Origin: Actinomycetes bacterium
Lineage (GTDB): Bacteria > Actinomycetota > Actinomycetes > Actinomycetales > Microbacteriaceae
Length of the DNA: 30,069 nt
Direction of reading: 5' to 3'
NCBI GenBank assembly: GCA_023450335.1
Contig: JAEXHA010000179.1
Location: forward strand, 1 to 30,069
Shown here: piece after piece, positions 11,101-16,981 of the stretch
How the letters are laid out: every line of letters begins with the position of its first letter
Position numbering within the stretch: the stretch's first letter is position 1
Made by a program: the position numbers and the translations under genes
The notes under the pieces: generated by a model
Told to the model about the DNA's origin: nothing
Databases searched by the model: none
The model's input: the letters and a program-made list of their open reading frames with translations, nothing else

Positions 11101-11271
11101 CAGGCTGGACTGCTTGGTGACCCAGACGCCCCCGTCGTGGAGGTCCAGCTCGGTGGTCGGCTTGCCGTCGTAGACGAGGGCGAGGGTACCGAGAGTGACC
11201 GCGGCTGCGGCAACCGCGCCGACCGAGGCCATGGTGCGCGGGCGCGCGCGAAGCCACGCGAAGGACGTCAT
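5197..11271 (-). CDS. Giant membrane-anchored Ig-like/FN3 repeat surface protein
   Basis: 2024 residues. One hydrophobic segment near the N-terminus (about 14-34) with preceding Arg residues looks like a signal anchor (N-in, C-out); no sortase motif is visible at the C-terminus. Residues ~35-345 are short beta-rich repeats, possibly a beta-propeller. A very acidic linker (EGEGDEEEETTEE, ~365-385) follows. Then come about eleven repeats of ~95 residues, marked by motifs such as ILANDTDADGD, VLSNDTDPSGG, VLVNDSDPDGD, VLDNDDDPDGT and VLENDVNPFPDT near residues 417, 513, 607, 703, 800, 900, 997, 1097, 1183, 1293 and 1387. Four FN3 domains plus one degenerate domain span ~1457-1920. The last ~87 residues hold four Cys. 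The family matches actinobacterial tandem-95/Ig-FN3 proteins next to MoxR-DUF58 genes. A role in adhesion or sensing is inferred. The ATG at 11271 has a poor ribosome site; GTG/ATG codons slightly downstream cannot be excluded. Confidence 0.88.
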   Translation of the reverse strand: MTSFAWLRARPRTMASVGAVAAAAVTLGTLALVYDGKPTTELDLHDGGVWVTKQSSLLVGHLNHQSQVLDGGLRATSGAYDILQDGSQVLVVDEQDSSATSVDPARVILADSADLPPGAQVAMGGGNVAIVDGSGLLWAVPFSSMGSFSPEVVEPIGELGAGAQATVGNDGAVYAVSPEQGALFTYGRADDDTIQQQAEHELDGLAKGDEVTITAVGATAYVLDAESNLMQGSDGSRVEVPSGAVLQEPSAAADAVTLSTPEALVRVTGDGEVASVPVEGEGTPAQPVFVAGCAYGAWSGSAQFVRDCPGAASDVVQAVEGVEPTSVLQFRVNRDVVVLNDVIGGAAWMASDSMQRVDNWLDLTPPEGEGDEEEETTEETVQTTLPERTERNTPPLAEDDRFGVRPGRTTVLPILANDTDADGDVLVATVKTDPSFGTVQPIHNGAALQIAVAEDDTGSTSFTYTVEDGRGGEATARVTVTVHGWETNSAPVQQRRTPITVETGGTASYNVLPDWIDPDGDDIFLQSVVPDGGDEADFTSDGQITYRAIGGMQGRKDVPIVVSDGTDEGAGIARYDIRPLGSTVPITNSDHVVTRVGQTATVSPLTNDTSSGREQLRLTRVDEVEGARITPDFSDGTFTFTSDVVGTYYAQYLVSAGANSVPGLVRVDVLPEGESDLPPIAVRDVALLPAGDEVLVNVLSNDTDPSGGLLVVQSVTVEDGSGVAAAVLGHETVRISDQGTLSQQIRVTYTISNGVEEARGEIIVIPVAAPDRLRPPVANDDEAVVRVGDVVTIPVLDNDYHPNGDTITVAPDLVPPLIDDEDGEMLVSENTLRFRASDEPGTVYATYEVEDSTGQRDAGYVTVQVLPRNDEANAAPRPRDVTARTLAGSKVTVPIELNGIDEDGDSVELIGIASAPAKGRITETGAASFTYEAFGESVGVDTFTYRVRDRLGKEGTARIQVGIAPAATANQAPYAVRDSVVMRPGREVALPVLVNDSDPDGDLFGFAANAVSVPDVEGLDATVSGEYLVITSPETEMNTSVQYTIEDERGLGATTSVQITVDEDVPLLRPIARDDRVRAEDVTEEGTADINVLDNDDDPDGTKSALDVALGTGGENASTRRDGVVRVTLTDERQLISYTVTDVDGQNATAFIHVPSLASLPPSLIAGAAVEVKSGETIELPLSEYVQAAGGRDVVITEAAKVSASHANGASLVQDQHTLVYTSADRYHGQDAITFEVTDGTGPDDPKGRKATLTIPITVTPPDNVPPTILGAQLNVAPGEDASTLDLAALATDPDPDDTLTFDLAGEVPDGLTAGVDGTVLSVSAATNTPKGTRVALRVTVSDGEAEPAFADIDVTVTASTRELASANDDVIEEADQGATISVPVLENDVNPFPDTPLQVVNAIVETGDADARISGDNVEVTSASTFVGTVVVRYRVLDATEDADRAVEGRVRITVQGRPDAPGKPTVSSVQSRQVVLSWTPPIDNGTPITGYTVTSTAGTYTKQCESTTCTLDGLTNNVEYNFVVTATNRVGTSDPSVPSETARPDVRPETPVPPTLSFGDRSLTVNWTTPATEGSPVESFTLEISPAPPSGVVQKTGLTGNSVVWEGLENGAAYKVRVRAHNRAPEPSGWSAWSAAEIPAAPPAAPGAPTTSRLEPVGSQAQLQAAWNAPAANGDAISGYQLRVMQGSTVVNTVTVPAGQTTQAVVVPASETDYTFSVRAQNKAGWGEWSPTSAPRRGFTQLAAPTSVSATEGDNRVSVSWTAGDRGGASASEVSYQYSVNNGGWRTDWVSGGNGSATIGNGQVNNNGAYTIRIRAVATVDGATYTSPASAPSNEVRPYGQIGNPKISASASGTTVSWSWSSPAKNGRAVTTEIKIGGDAWKKVAASGSGSRNVGYSTTLTVRVRTSAAGSTTTTDSASATTQAKPPPPQPRAWVSRGQGTGKVDGCNSGGCYYFVVNTNDAFSAGSYSYKCMSSVGGQFNNWEGPVHIASGRGTQLQCFFGHTGAQVWVVLNGKAYEKTTW

Positions 11272-11322
11272 GGGGGGTCTACTCGCTCTCTTATGACTCT
11301 GGCGTCTTGCGTGGGCTCGGGA

Positions 11323-11340
11323 ACTGATCGCTGAATCAGT
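11323..11340. promoter_or_regulatory. Inverted repeat (6-6-6), possible operator
   Basis: ACTGAT, six spacer bases, then ATCAGT: a perfect six-base inverted repeat, 52 bases upstream of the giant gene's ATG. Position and symmetry suit a dimeric regulator or a leader hairpin. Six-base arms can arise by chance in 160 bases, so this is only a candidate. Confidence 0.3.
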
Positions 11341-11384
11341 CGCTCACTAGGGGGGACGTTATGACACAATACGGGGGCTTCCTG

Positions 11385-11411
11385 AAAAGCGCCGCTCCCG
11401 CAGGTGGGGAG
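11385..11411 (-). terminator. Possible weak terminator of the UvrA-like gene
   Basis: On the minus strand CTCCC (11411-11407), a seven-base loop and GGGAG (11399-11395) form a short GC stem about 20 bases after the UvrA-like stop. A TTTT run follows about six bases later (11388-11385). The stem is short and the T run is not directly adjacent, so efficiency is doubtful. Confidence 0.25.
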
Positions 11412-11431
11412 AACTGCCCATCACCGGCCAT

Positions 11432-13801
11432 TCATCGGCCGACATAGGTACGCAGATGGCGCCCGGTGAGCGTCTCACCGTGAGACACGAGGTCGGCCGG
11501 CGTGCCCTCGAACACGACACGGCCGCCGTCGTGGCCGGCGCCGGGACCGAGGTCGATGATCCAGTCGGCGTGGGCCATCACCGCCTGGTGATGCTCGATC
11601 ACGATGACCGAGTTTCCGGCATCCACCAGTCGATCCAGCAGCGCAAGCATGGTGTCGACGTCGGCGAGGTGGAGCCCCGTGGTCGGCTCGTCGAGCACAT
11701 ACACGGCACCCTTCTTGGCCATCGAGATCGCGAGCTTCAGCCGTTGCCGCTCGCCGCCGGAGAGCGTGTTGAGCGACTGGCCGAGGGTGAGATACCCCAA
11801 TCCCACATCGACCATGCGGCCGAGGGTGGTGTGGGCCGGCCCCTTGGTGAAGAACTCGGCGGCTTCGGCCGCAGGCATCGCGAGCACCTCCGCGATGTTC
11901 TTGCCGTCGAGGCGGAACTCGAGCACCGCGTCGCTGAAGCCGGTGCCCTCGCACAGGTCGCACAGCGTCTCGACCGTCTGGGTGAAGCCGAGGTTGGTGA
12001 TGATGACGCCCAGGCCGCGACACGCAGGGCAGGCGCCTTCGGAGTTGGCGCTGAACAGGCTGGGTTTGACGCCGTTGGCCTTGGCGAAAGCGGCACGGAT
12101 CGCGTCGAGGATGCCCGTGTAGGTCGCGGGGCTCGAGCGCCGGTTGCCCTTGATGGGCGCCTGGTCGACGACGATGATGTCGCCGGATGCCGGGAGGTGG
12201 CCGTGGATGAGCGATGACTTACCGGACCCGGCGACACCGGTGACCACCGTGAGGATGCCGAGGGGGATGTCGACGTCGACGTCTCGCAGGTTGTGCTGGT
12301 TCGCGCCGCGGATGGGGAGGATGCCGGAGCGTTCCCGCACCGCGGTCTTCAGCTGCGCGCGATGATCGAGGTGCCGACCGGTGATGGTGCCCGAGGCGCG
12401 CAGTCCGGCGACATCGCCGACATAGGTGACCTCGCCGCCGGCACGGCCGGCTCCGGGTCCGAGGTCGATGATGTGGTCGGCGATCTCGATGACCTCGGGC
12501 TTGTGCTCGACGACGAGCACCGTGTTGCCCTTGTCGCGCAGTCGGAGCAGCAGGTCGTTCATCCGCCCGATGTCATGAGGATGCAGGCCGGCGGTCGGCT
12601 CGTCGAACACGTAGGTGATGTCGGTCAGTGCCGAACCCAGGTGCCGGATCATCTTGATGCGCTGCGCCTCACCGCCTGACAGCGTGCCGCTGGCGCGTTC
12701 GAGCGACAGATAGCCGAGCCCGATCTCGAGGAACGAGTCGACCGTCTGCCGCAGTCCGGTCATCAGCGGCGCAACCTCGGGCTCACCGATGCCGTCGAGC
12801 CAGGCCGCGAGATCGCTGATCTGCATCGCCGCGGCATCCGCGATCGACATGCCGTTGATCTTCGACGAACGGGCGCCGTCGTTCAGCCGGGTGCCGCCGC
12901 ACTCGGGGCAGGGCAGGAACTTCACGGCGCGGTCGACGAACGCCCGCACGCCCGGCTGCAACGAGTCACGGTCCTTCTGGAGCATCGACTTGGTGATCTT
13001 GGGCACGAGGCCCTCGTAGGTCATATTGATGCCGGCCATCTTGATTTTGGTCGGCTCTTTGTGGAGGAAGTCGTGCAGCTCCTGCTCGGAGTAATCGGCG
13101 ATCGGCTTGTCCGGGTCCATCAGGCCTGATTCGCTGAAGCCCTTCACCATCCAGCCGCCGACGCTGTAGCCCGGGATGGTGATCGCTCCCTCATTGAGCG
13201 ACTTGCTGCGGTCGAACAGCTCGTCGAGGTCGACGTCGCTCACCTCGCCCAGGCCCTCGCAGCGAGGGCACATCCCGCCGGTGATTTCGAACGAGCGGCG
13301 CTCCTTGACCTTCTTGCCGCCCTTCTCGAACGTGACCGCGCCGGCGCCGGAGACCGACGGCACGTTGAACGAGAACGCTTGCGGTGACCCCACATGCGGC
13401 TGGCCGATGCGGCTGAACAGCAACCGCAGCATGGCGTGGACATCGGTCGCGGTGCCGACGGTGGAGCGGGCGTTGGCACCCATGCGCTCCTGGTCGACGA
13501 GAATCGCCGGACTGATGTTGTGCAGCGCATCCACGTCCGGACGGTTCAGCTGCCCCATGAACTGCTGCACGAACGTCGGGTACGTCTCGTTGATGAGACG
13601 CTGCGACTCGTTCGCGATGGTCGCGAACACGAGCGAGGATTTGCCCGACCCGCTCACGCCGGTGAACACCGTCAGGCGGCGTTTGGGCACCTCGACATCG
13701 ATGTTCTTGAGGTTGTTCTCGCGGGCACCGGTGACGATGATCCGGTCATGCGTGTCGGCGAGGTGAGTGGCGGGTGTGTCGGCGGAGTGCGTTTCGGCCA
13801 T
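11432..13801 (-). CDS. UvrA-like ABC ATPase, short (UvrA2/DrrC type)
   Basis: 789 residues with two UvrA-type ABC modules. Walker A motifs are GVSGSGKSS (about 48-56) and GVAGSGKSS (about 525). Signatures are LSGGEAQR (about 374) and LSGGERQR (about 682). Walker B segments are VFDEPTAGLH (about 400) and VLDEPTTGLH (about 704). Zinc-type CxxC pairs are CPRC (~179), CPEC (~297), CPAC (~592) and CDLC (~617). It is about 150 residues shorter than housekeeping UvrA. Only ~130 residues separate the first Walker A from the first CxxC, versus well over 200 in E. coli UvrA, which suggests the UvrB-binding domain is absent. Such short paralogues are linked to drug tolerance or auxiliary DNA-damage responses rather than canonical excision. 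Its ribosome site is weak. The glycosylase gene tag lies 43 bases upstream in the same direction, so the two may form a DNA-damage pair. Confidence 0.9.
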   Translation of the reverse strand: MAETHSADTPATHLADTHDRIIVTGARENNLKNIDVEVPKRRLTVFTGVSGSGKSSLVFATIANESQRLINETYPTFVQQFMGQLNRPDVDALHNISPAILVDQERMGANARSTVGTATDVHAMLRLLFSRIGQPHVGSPQAFSFNVPSVSGAGAVTFEKGGKKVKERRSFEITGGMCPRCEGLGEVSDVDLDELFDRSKSLNEGAITIPGYSVGGWMVKGFSESGLMDPDKPIADYSEQELHDFLHKEPTKIKMAGINMTYEGLVPKITKSMLQKDRDSLQPGVRAFVDRAVKFLPCPECGGTRLNDGARSSKINGMSIADAAAMQISDLAAWLDGIGEPEVAPLMTGLRQTVDSFLEIGLGYLSLERASGTLSGGEAQRIKMIRHLGSALTDITYVFDEPTAGLHPHDIGRMNDLLLRLRDKGNTVLVVEHKPEVIEIADHIIDLGPGAGRAGGEVTYVGDVAGLRASGTITGRHLDHRAQLKTAVRERSGILPIRGANQHNLRDVDVDIPLGILTVVTGVAGSGKSSLIHGHLPASGDIIVVDQAPIKGNRRSSPATYTGILDAIRAAFAKANGVKPSLFSANSEGACPACRGLGVIITNLGFTQTVETLCDLCEGTGFSDAVLEFRLDGKNIAEVLAMPAAEAAEFFTKGPAHTTLGRMVDVGLGYLTLGQSLNTLSGGERQRLKLAISMAKKGAVYVLDEPTTGLHLADVDTMLALLDRLVDAGNSVIVIEHHQAVMAHADWIIDLGPGAGHDGGRVVFEGTPADLVSHGETLTGRHLRTYVGR

Positions 13802-13844
13802 ACGGCACAGTCTGCCGTCGTCGACGGCCTTCGCGCATCACGCG

Positions 13845-14423
13845 TCAGAGCTCGGCGGCACGGTGGCAGCCGACGATGTGATCGTCCACCATGCCGGTCG
13901 ACTGCATGAGCGCGTACATCGTGGTGGCGCCGACGAACCGGAATCCCGCCTTCCGCAGCGCGGCGCTCATCGCGGTGGACTCGGCCGTCACGGCCGGCAG
14001 GTCGGCGAGGGATGCCGGGCGTCGGCGACTGCCGGTGGGGGCGAATGACCACATGAGGGCATCGAGCTCACCGGGAGCCATCGCGGCGACCAATCGCGCG
14101 TTGGAGATCGTGGCGAGGATCTTGGCCCGGTTGCGGATGATCCCGGCATCGGTCATCAACCGGTCGACATCGGCGGCGGTGAAGTCGGCGACGGCGGCCG
14201 GTTCGAACCCGGCGAACACGGCGCGGAAGCGCGGGCGTTTGCGCAGGATGGTGATCCAGCTGAGCCCGGCTTGGAAGCCTTCGAGGCTCATCTTCTCGAA
14301 CAGCTCCCGGTCGCCGTGCAGCGGCCGGCCCCATTCTTCGTCGTGGTAGCGCACGTACTCGGCGTCGTCGCCCACCCACGCGCAGCGGGAGAGGCCGTCA
14401 GATGCGATGCGCAGGTCGGTCAC
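13845..14423 (-). CDS. tag: DNA-3-methyladenine glycosylase I
   Basis: 192 residues, GTG start at 14423 preceded closely by GAGGG. Tag removes 3-methyladenine from alkylated DNA in base excision repair. The zinc ligands of E. coli Tag (C4, H17, H175, C179) map by spacing onto C14, H27, H182 and C186 here. RCAWVG and YHDEEWG surround the first pair and DHIVGC the second. The catalytic/base-reading Glu (E38 in E. coli) corresponds to E48 in LEGFQAGLSWITIL. Length is normal and all key residues are present. It is probably co-transcribed with the UvrA-like gene downstream. The upstream region holds the 40-base tandem duplication described separately. Confidence 0.94.
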   Translation of the reverse strand: MTDLRIASDGLSRCAWVGDDAEYVRYHDEEWGRPLHGDRELFEKMSLEGFQAGLSWITILRKRPRFRAVFAGFEPAAVADFTAADVDRLMTDAGIIRNRAKILATISNARLVAAMAPGELDALMWSFAPTGSRRRPASLADLPAVTAESTAMSAALRKAGFRFVGATTMYALMQSTGMVDDHIVGCHRAAEL

Positions 14424-14453
14424 GCCCTCAGCCTACGAACAGCCCACGACAGC

Positions 14454-14533
14454 GCACGGCGGGAAGAAGGAGAGATGGGGCCGCGCGCCCGACGCACGGC
14501 GGGAAGAAGGAGAGATGGGGCCGCGCGCCCGAC
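14454..14533. repeat. Perfect 40-base tandem duplication (two units)
   Basis: Units 14454-14493 and 14494-14533 are identical and directly adjacent; each begins GCACGGCGGGAAGAAGGAG and ends GCGCGCCCGAC. A third, diverged start (GCGCGGCCCC) follows at 14534. The unit lies in the gap between tag (transcribed leftward from 14423) and the acyl-CoA oxidase stop at 14693. Each unit contains AAGGAGAGATG, which superficially resembles a ribosome site and start. The spacing is too short, and the encoded Arg-rich peptide looks non-biological. Function unknown. Confidence 0.9.
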
Positions 14534-14543
14534 GCGCGGCCCC
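14517..14543. terminator. Perfect 11-bp GC hairpin at the end of the tandem duplication
   Basis: GGGGCCGCGCG (14517-14527), loop CCCGA, then CGCGCGGCCCC (14533-14543) form a perfect 11-bp stem. The same fold is imperfect at the first repeat unit. It lies 150 bases beyond the acyl-CoA oxidase stop on the minus strand and upstream of tag. It could terminate the oxidase transcript, but no T run follows on either strand, so a terminator role is only a guess. Confidence 0.4.
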
Positions 14544-14692
14544 GAGAAGGCGCGCCCCGCCCGCAGAAGCCGAACGTTGGGCCGGCGCCTCTGACATGCC
14601 TTCACTCAGGTAATGTCCGGACGGCGCCGTTCCCGACACCGAACCCCGACATCGTTACCATTCCGTGATGTGAGGCCGCGGCACCCCCCCGT

Positions 14693-16798
14693 CTACTTCT
14701 TCTTGAGCGACTTCTCCGAGACCGGAGCGTGGCCGGACGCGGCCAGATCGGCATAGTAGGCGCGAGCCTCCTCCTGACGCTCGCGCTCACCACCCAGCGC
14801 GATGGGGGCACGCACGTGCTCGGGCTCGAACCCGAAGGCATCGACGAGGTCCTGTGCGTGCGGCCGCAGGCGTGCGGCGAGCCGGTCGATGTAGCGCGAA
14901 ACCGAGGCGGCACGCTGCGTCGAGAGGCGGCCGTTGATCAAGTACCAGGCCAGGTGCTTCTCGATCAGGTGCATACCGAACAGGTCGCGCAGCCAGGTCA
15001 GCACCTGACGCGTGCCCTCGTCGCCGATCGCGTGAACGCCGTCGCTGAACGCCTCCCACTGCAGCAGCTCGCCGTGTGCGCGGGCCGCCTCGATGAGCTC
15101 GGTCTGGTGCTCGTTGAACACCGCCGCCGCTTCGCCGGCAGGCAGCTTGGATGCCGGACGCAGGGCCGCCGCGATGTCGGAGACCATCTGCTCGACGCGA
15201 CCTGCCAGCAGCTCGTGCTGCTGCTCGGCGCGCAGACCCAGCTCGACGGAGCGGGCGGTCGAGCCGAAGTCGGCGACGGTCTGTCCGAGCTGGCGCAGGC
15301 CGGCACCATGGAAGATCTTGCCCGCGGTGCTCTTGGCGGCGTACGAGGCCAGCTTCGCGGCATCGGCCCCCTTGAACTGCTTGGCGAAGTCCGAGAGCAG
15401 ACGCTTGCCGACCAGCTGCAGCAGCACGTTGTTGTCTCCCTCGAACGTGACGTACACGTCGAGGTCGCTGCGCAGCCCGGTGAAGCGGTTCTCGGCCATG
15501 AAGCCGGCGCCGCCGCAGGCCTCACGCGCCTCTTGGAGCGTGTCGAGCGCGTGCCAGGTCGACAGGGGCTTGAGCGCGGCGGCGAGGGTCTCGAGGTCTT
15601 CGCGCTCGTCCGGTGTGTCGTGGGTGCCGCCGAAGACGCCGTCGAACTTGCGCAGCAGCTCGTCATGCGCGAAGAACTGCGCATACGTCTGCGCCAGGCG
15701 CGGCAGCAGGCGGCGCTGATGCTTGCCGTAGTCGAGCAGCACGACCTCGTCGGTGCCGGCGCCCGAGTCGAACTGGCGACGCTGGTTGCCGTAGGTGATG
15801 GCGATGTACTCGGCCAGGGCCGATGCCGTGGTCGCGGCGCCGTCGAGCGAGACGCGGCCCTGCACGAGGGCGCCGAGCATCGTGAAGAAGCGCCGGCCAG
15901 GGCTGGCAATGTCGCTGGAGTACGTGCCGTCAGCGCCGACGTCGCCGTATCGGTTGAGCAGGTTGAACCGCGGGATGCGCACCTGGTCGAACGCGAGACG
16001 GCCGTTGTCGATGCCGTTGAGGCCGCCCTTGGGGCCGTCGTCCTCGCTGGTGATGCCGGGCAGGTTCTGGCCGTTCTCGTCGCGGATCGGCACGAAGAAG
16101 CAGTGCACGCCGTAGTTGACGCCGCCGGTGATCAGCTGGGCGAACACGGTGGCGGCGCGACCGTGGAGTGCGGCGTTGCCGAGGAAGTCCTTCGTCGCCG
16201 CACGGAACGGCGTGTGGATGACGAACTCCTCGGTGTCGGGATCGTACGTGGCGGTGGTCCCCAGTGCGGCGACGTCGGAACCGTGGCCCATCTCGGTCAT
16301 CGCGAAGGCACCGGGAAGGTCGAGCGTCATGACGTCGCGCAGCCACGCGTCGTGGTGCTTGGTGGTGCCCAGCTGCTGGATCGCCGACCCGAACAGGCCC
16401 CACTGCACGCCGCCCTTGATCTGCATGCTGGGGTCGGCCAGGACGAGCTCTTCGAAGCCGGCGAGGTTGGCGCCGTCGTTGGCCTGACCGCCGTACTCCT
16501 TGGGGTAGGCGCGGCCGGAGGCGCCCTTCTCGGCGAGCAGGCGCAGCTGCTTCAGGGTGCGCTCACGGTGCTCGGCCATGGGCTCACCCTCGACACGCCA
16601 GAACACCGGGTCCTTGATCATCTCGCGCGCGTCGCGCCGGGTGGCGGCCCAGGTTCCCAGCAGCAGGTCGTTGACGGCCGGGATGTCGATGCGGGCTTCC
16701 TGCGCCTCGTCGGCGGTGTGCGCGGCAGTCGGGGCCCCCCCGGCGGGTGTGCGCTTGCTGGTGGCCGGTTTCTTGGGCCGGACGACGGTGTCGGTCAT
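14693..16798 (-). CDS. Acyl-CoA oxidase/dehydrogenase family flavoprotein
   Basis: 701 residues from the ATG at 16798, chosen over one three codons earlier (16807) because GAAGGA lies eight bases before it. FAD-dependent enzymes of this family introduce the trans-2 double bond into acyl-CoA in beta-oxidation. Length and motifs fit the acyl-CoA oxidase (ACOX) branch better than the ~390-residue dehydrogenases. AMTEMGHGSDVAALGTTATY (from about 169), FAQLITGGVNYGVHCFFVPI and GGLNGIDNGRLAFDQVRIPR all resemble eukaryotic ACOX. ACGGAGFMAENRF (~427) is followed by TFEGDNNVLL (~452), whose Glu aligns with the family's catalytic base. The first ~45 residues are Lys/Thr/Pro-rich and non-conserved. It is transcribed alone, with a plausible promoter at 16843-16871. 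Whether it uses oxygen or an electron-transfer flavoprotein cannot be read from sequence. Confidence 0.88.
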   Translation of the reverse strand: MTDTVVRPKKPATSKRTPAGGAPTAAHTADEAQEARIDIPAVNDLLLGTWAATRRDAREMIKDPVFWRVEGEPMAEHRERTLKQLRLLAEKGASGRAYPKEYGGQANDGANLAGFEELVLADPSMQIKGGVQWGLFGSAIQQLGTTKHHDAWLRDVMTLDLPGAFAMTEMGHGSDVAALGTTATYDPDTEEFVIHTPFRAATKDFLGNAALHGRAATVFAQLITGGVNYGVHCFFVPIRDENGQNLPGITSEDDGPKGGLNGIDNGRLAFDQVRIPRFNLLNRYGDVGADGTYSSDIASPGRRFFTMLGALVQGRVSLDGAATTASALAEYIAITYGNQRRQFDSGAGTDEVVLLDYGKHQRRLLPRLAQTYAQFFAHDELLRKFDGVFGGTHDTPDEREDLETLAAALKPLSTWHALDTLQEAREACGGAGFMAENRFTGLRSDLDVYVTFEGDNNVLLQLVGKRLLSDFAKQFKGADAAKLASYAAKSTAGKIFHGAGLRQLGQTVADFGSTARSVELGLRAEQQHELLAGRVEQMVSDIAAALRPASKLPAGEAAAVFNEHQTELIEAARAHGELLQWEAFSDGVHAIGDEGTRQVLTWLRDLFGMHLIEKHLAWYLINGRLSTQRAASVSRYIDRLAARLRPHAQDLVDAFGFEPEHVRAPIALGGERERQEEARAYYADLAASGHAPVSEKSLKKK

Positions 16799-16842
16799 AG
16801 ACAGCATCCTTCACGATGGACGGACAGAGAAGTTCACCCTCG

Positions 16843-16871
16843 ACGGTAGGAGTTCTACAAGCCTCCGCCAA
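16843..16871 (-). promoter_or_regulatory. Predicted sigma70-type promoter of the acyl-CoA oxidase gene
   Basis: On the minus strand TTGGCG (16871-16866) and TACCGT (16848-16843) are separated by exactly 17 bases, and the -10 fits TANNNT. The predicted start near 16836 gives a leader of about 38 bases before the ATG at 16798. This is a visual match only. Confidence 0.45.
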
Positions 16872-16981
16872 GACGGCTGGCGCACTCACACAATGGGCGT
16901 GGGTCGCTGGGCACCGGCGGGTTGTACACCGCGCACAGATCGCGGCGGCGCTCGCGTCCGCTCAGGCGGCGCTCACTGCGC

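Larger units (their letters stand above)
11272..11431 (-). promoter_or_regulatory. Leader/promoter region of the giant surface protein operon
   Basis: This 160-base gap separates the UvrA-like stop from the giant gene's start, and the operon promoter should lie here. On the minus strand a weak sigma70-like pair can be drawn (a TTTCAG-like -35 and CATAAC-like -10, 18 bases apart, around 11355-11390), but neither box is convincing. The region is slightly richer in A/T than its surroundings. It also contains a palindrome (11323-11340) and a possible terminator for the gene upstream, both listed separately. Confidence 0.35.

Noticed and set aside
14475..14594. ATG preceded by AAGGAG inside the tandem repeat, opening a short frame
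   Set aside because: The ribosome-site-like sequence is only two bases from the ATG, the peptide is almost entirely Arg/Ala/Gly/Pro, and the frame is a by-product of the duplicated 40-base unit.
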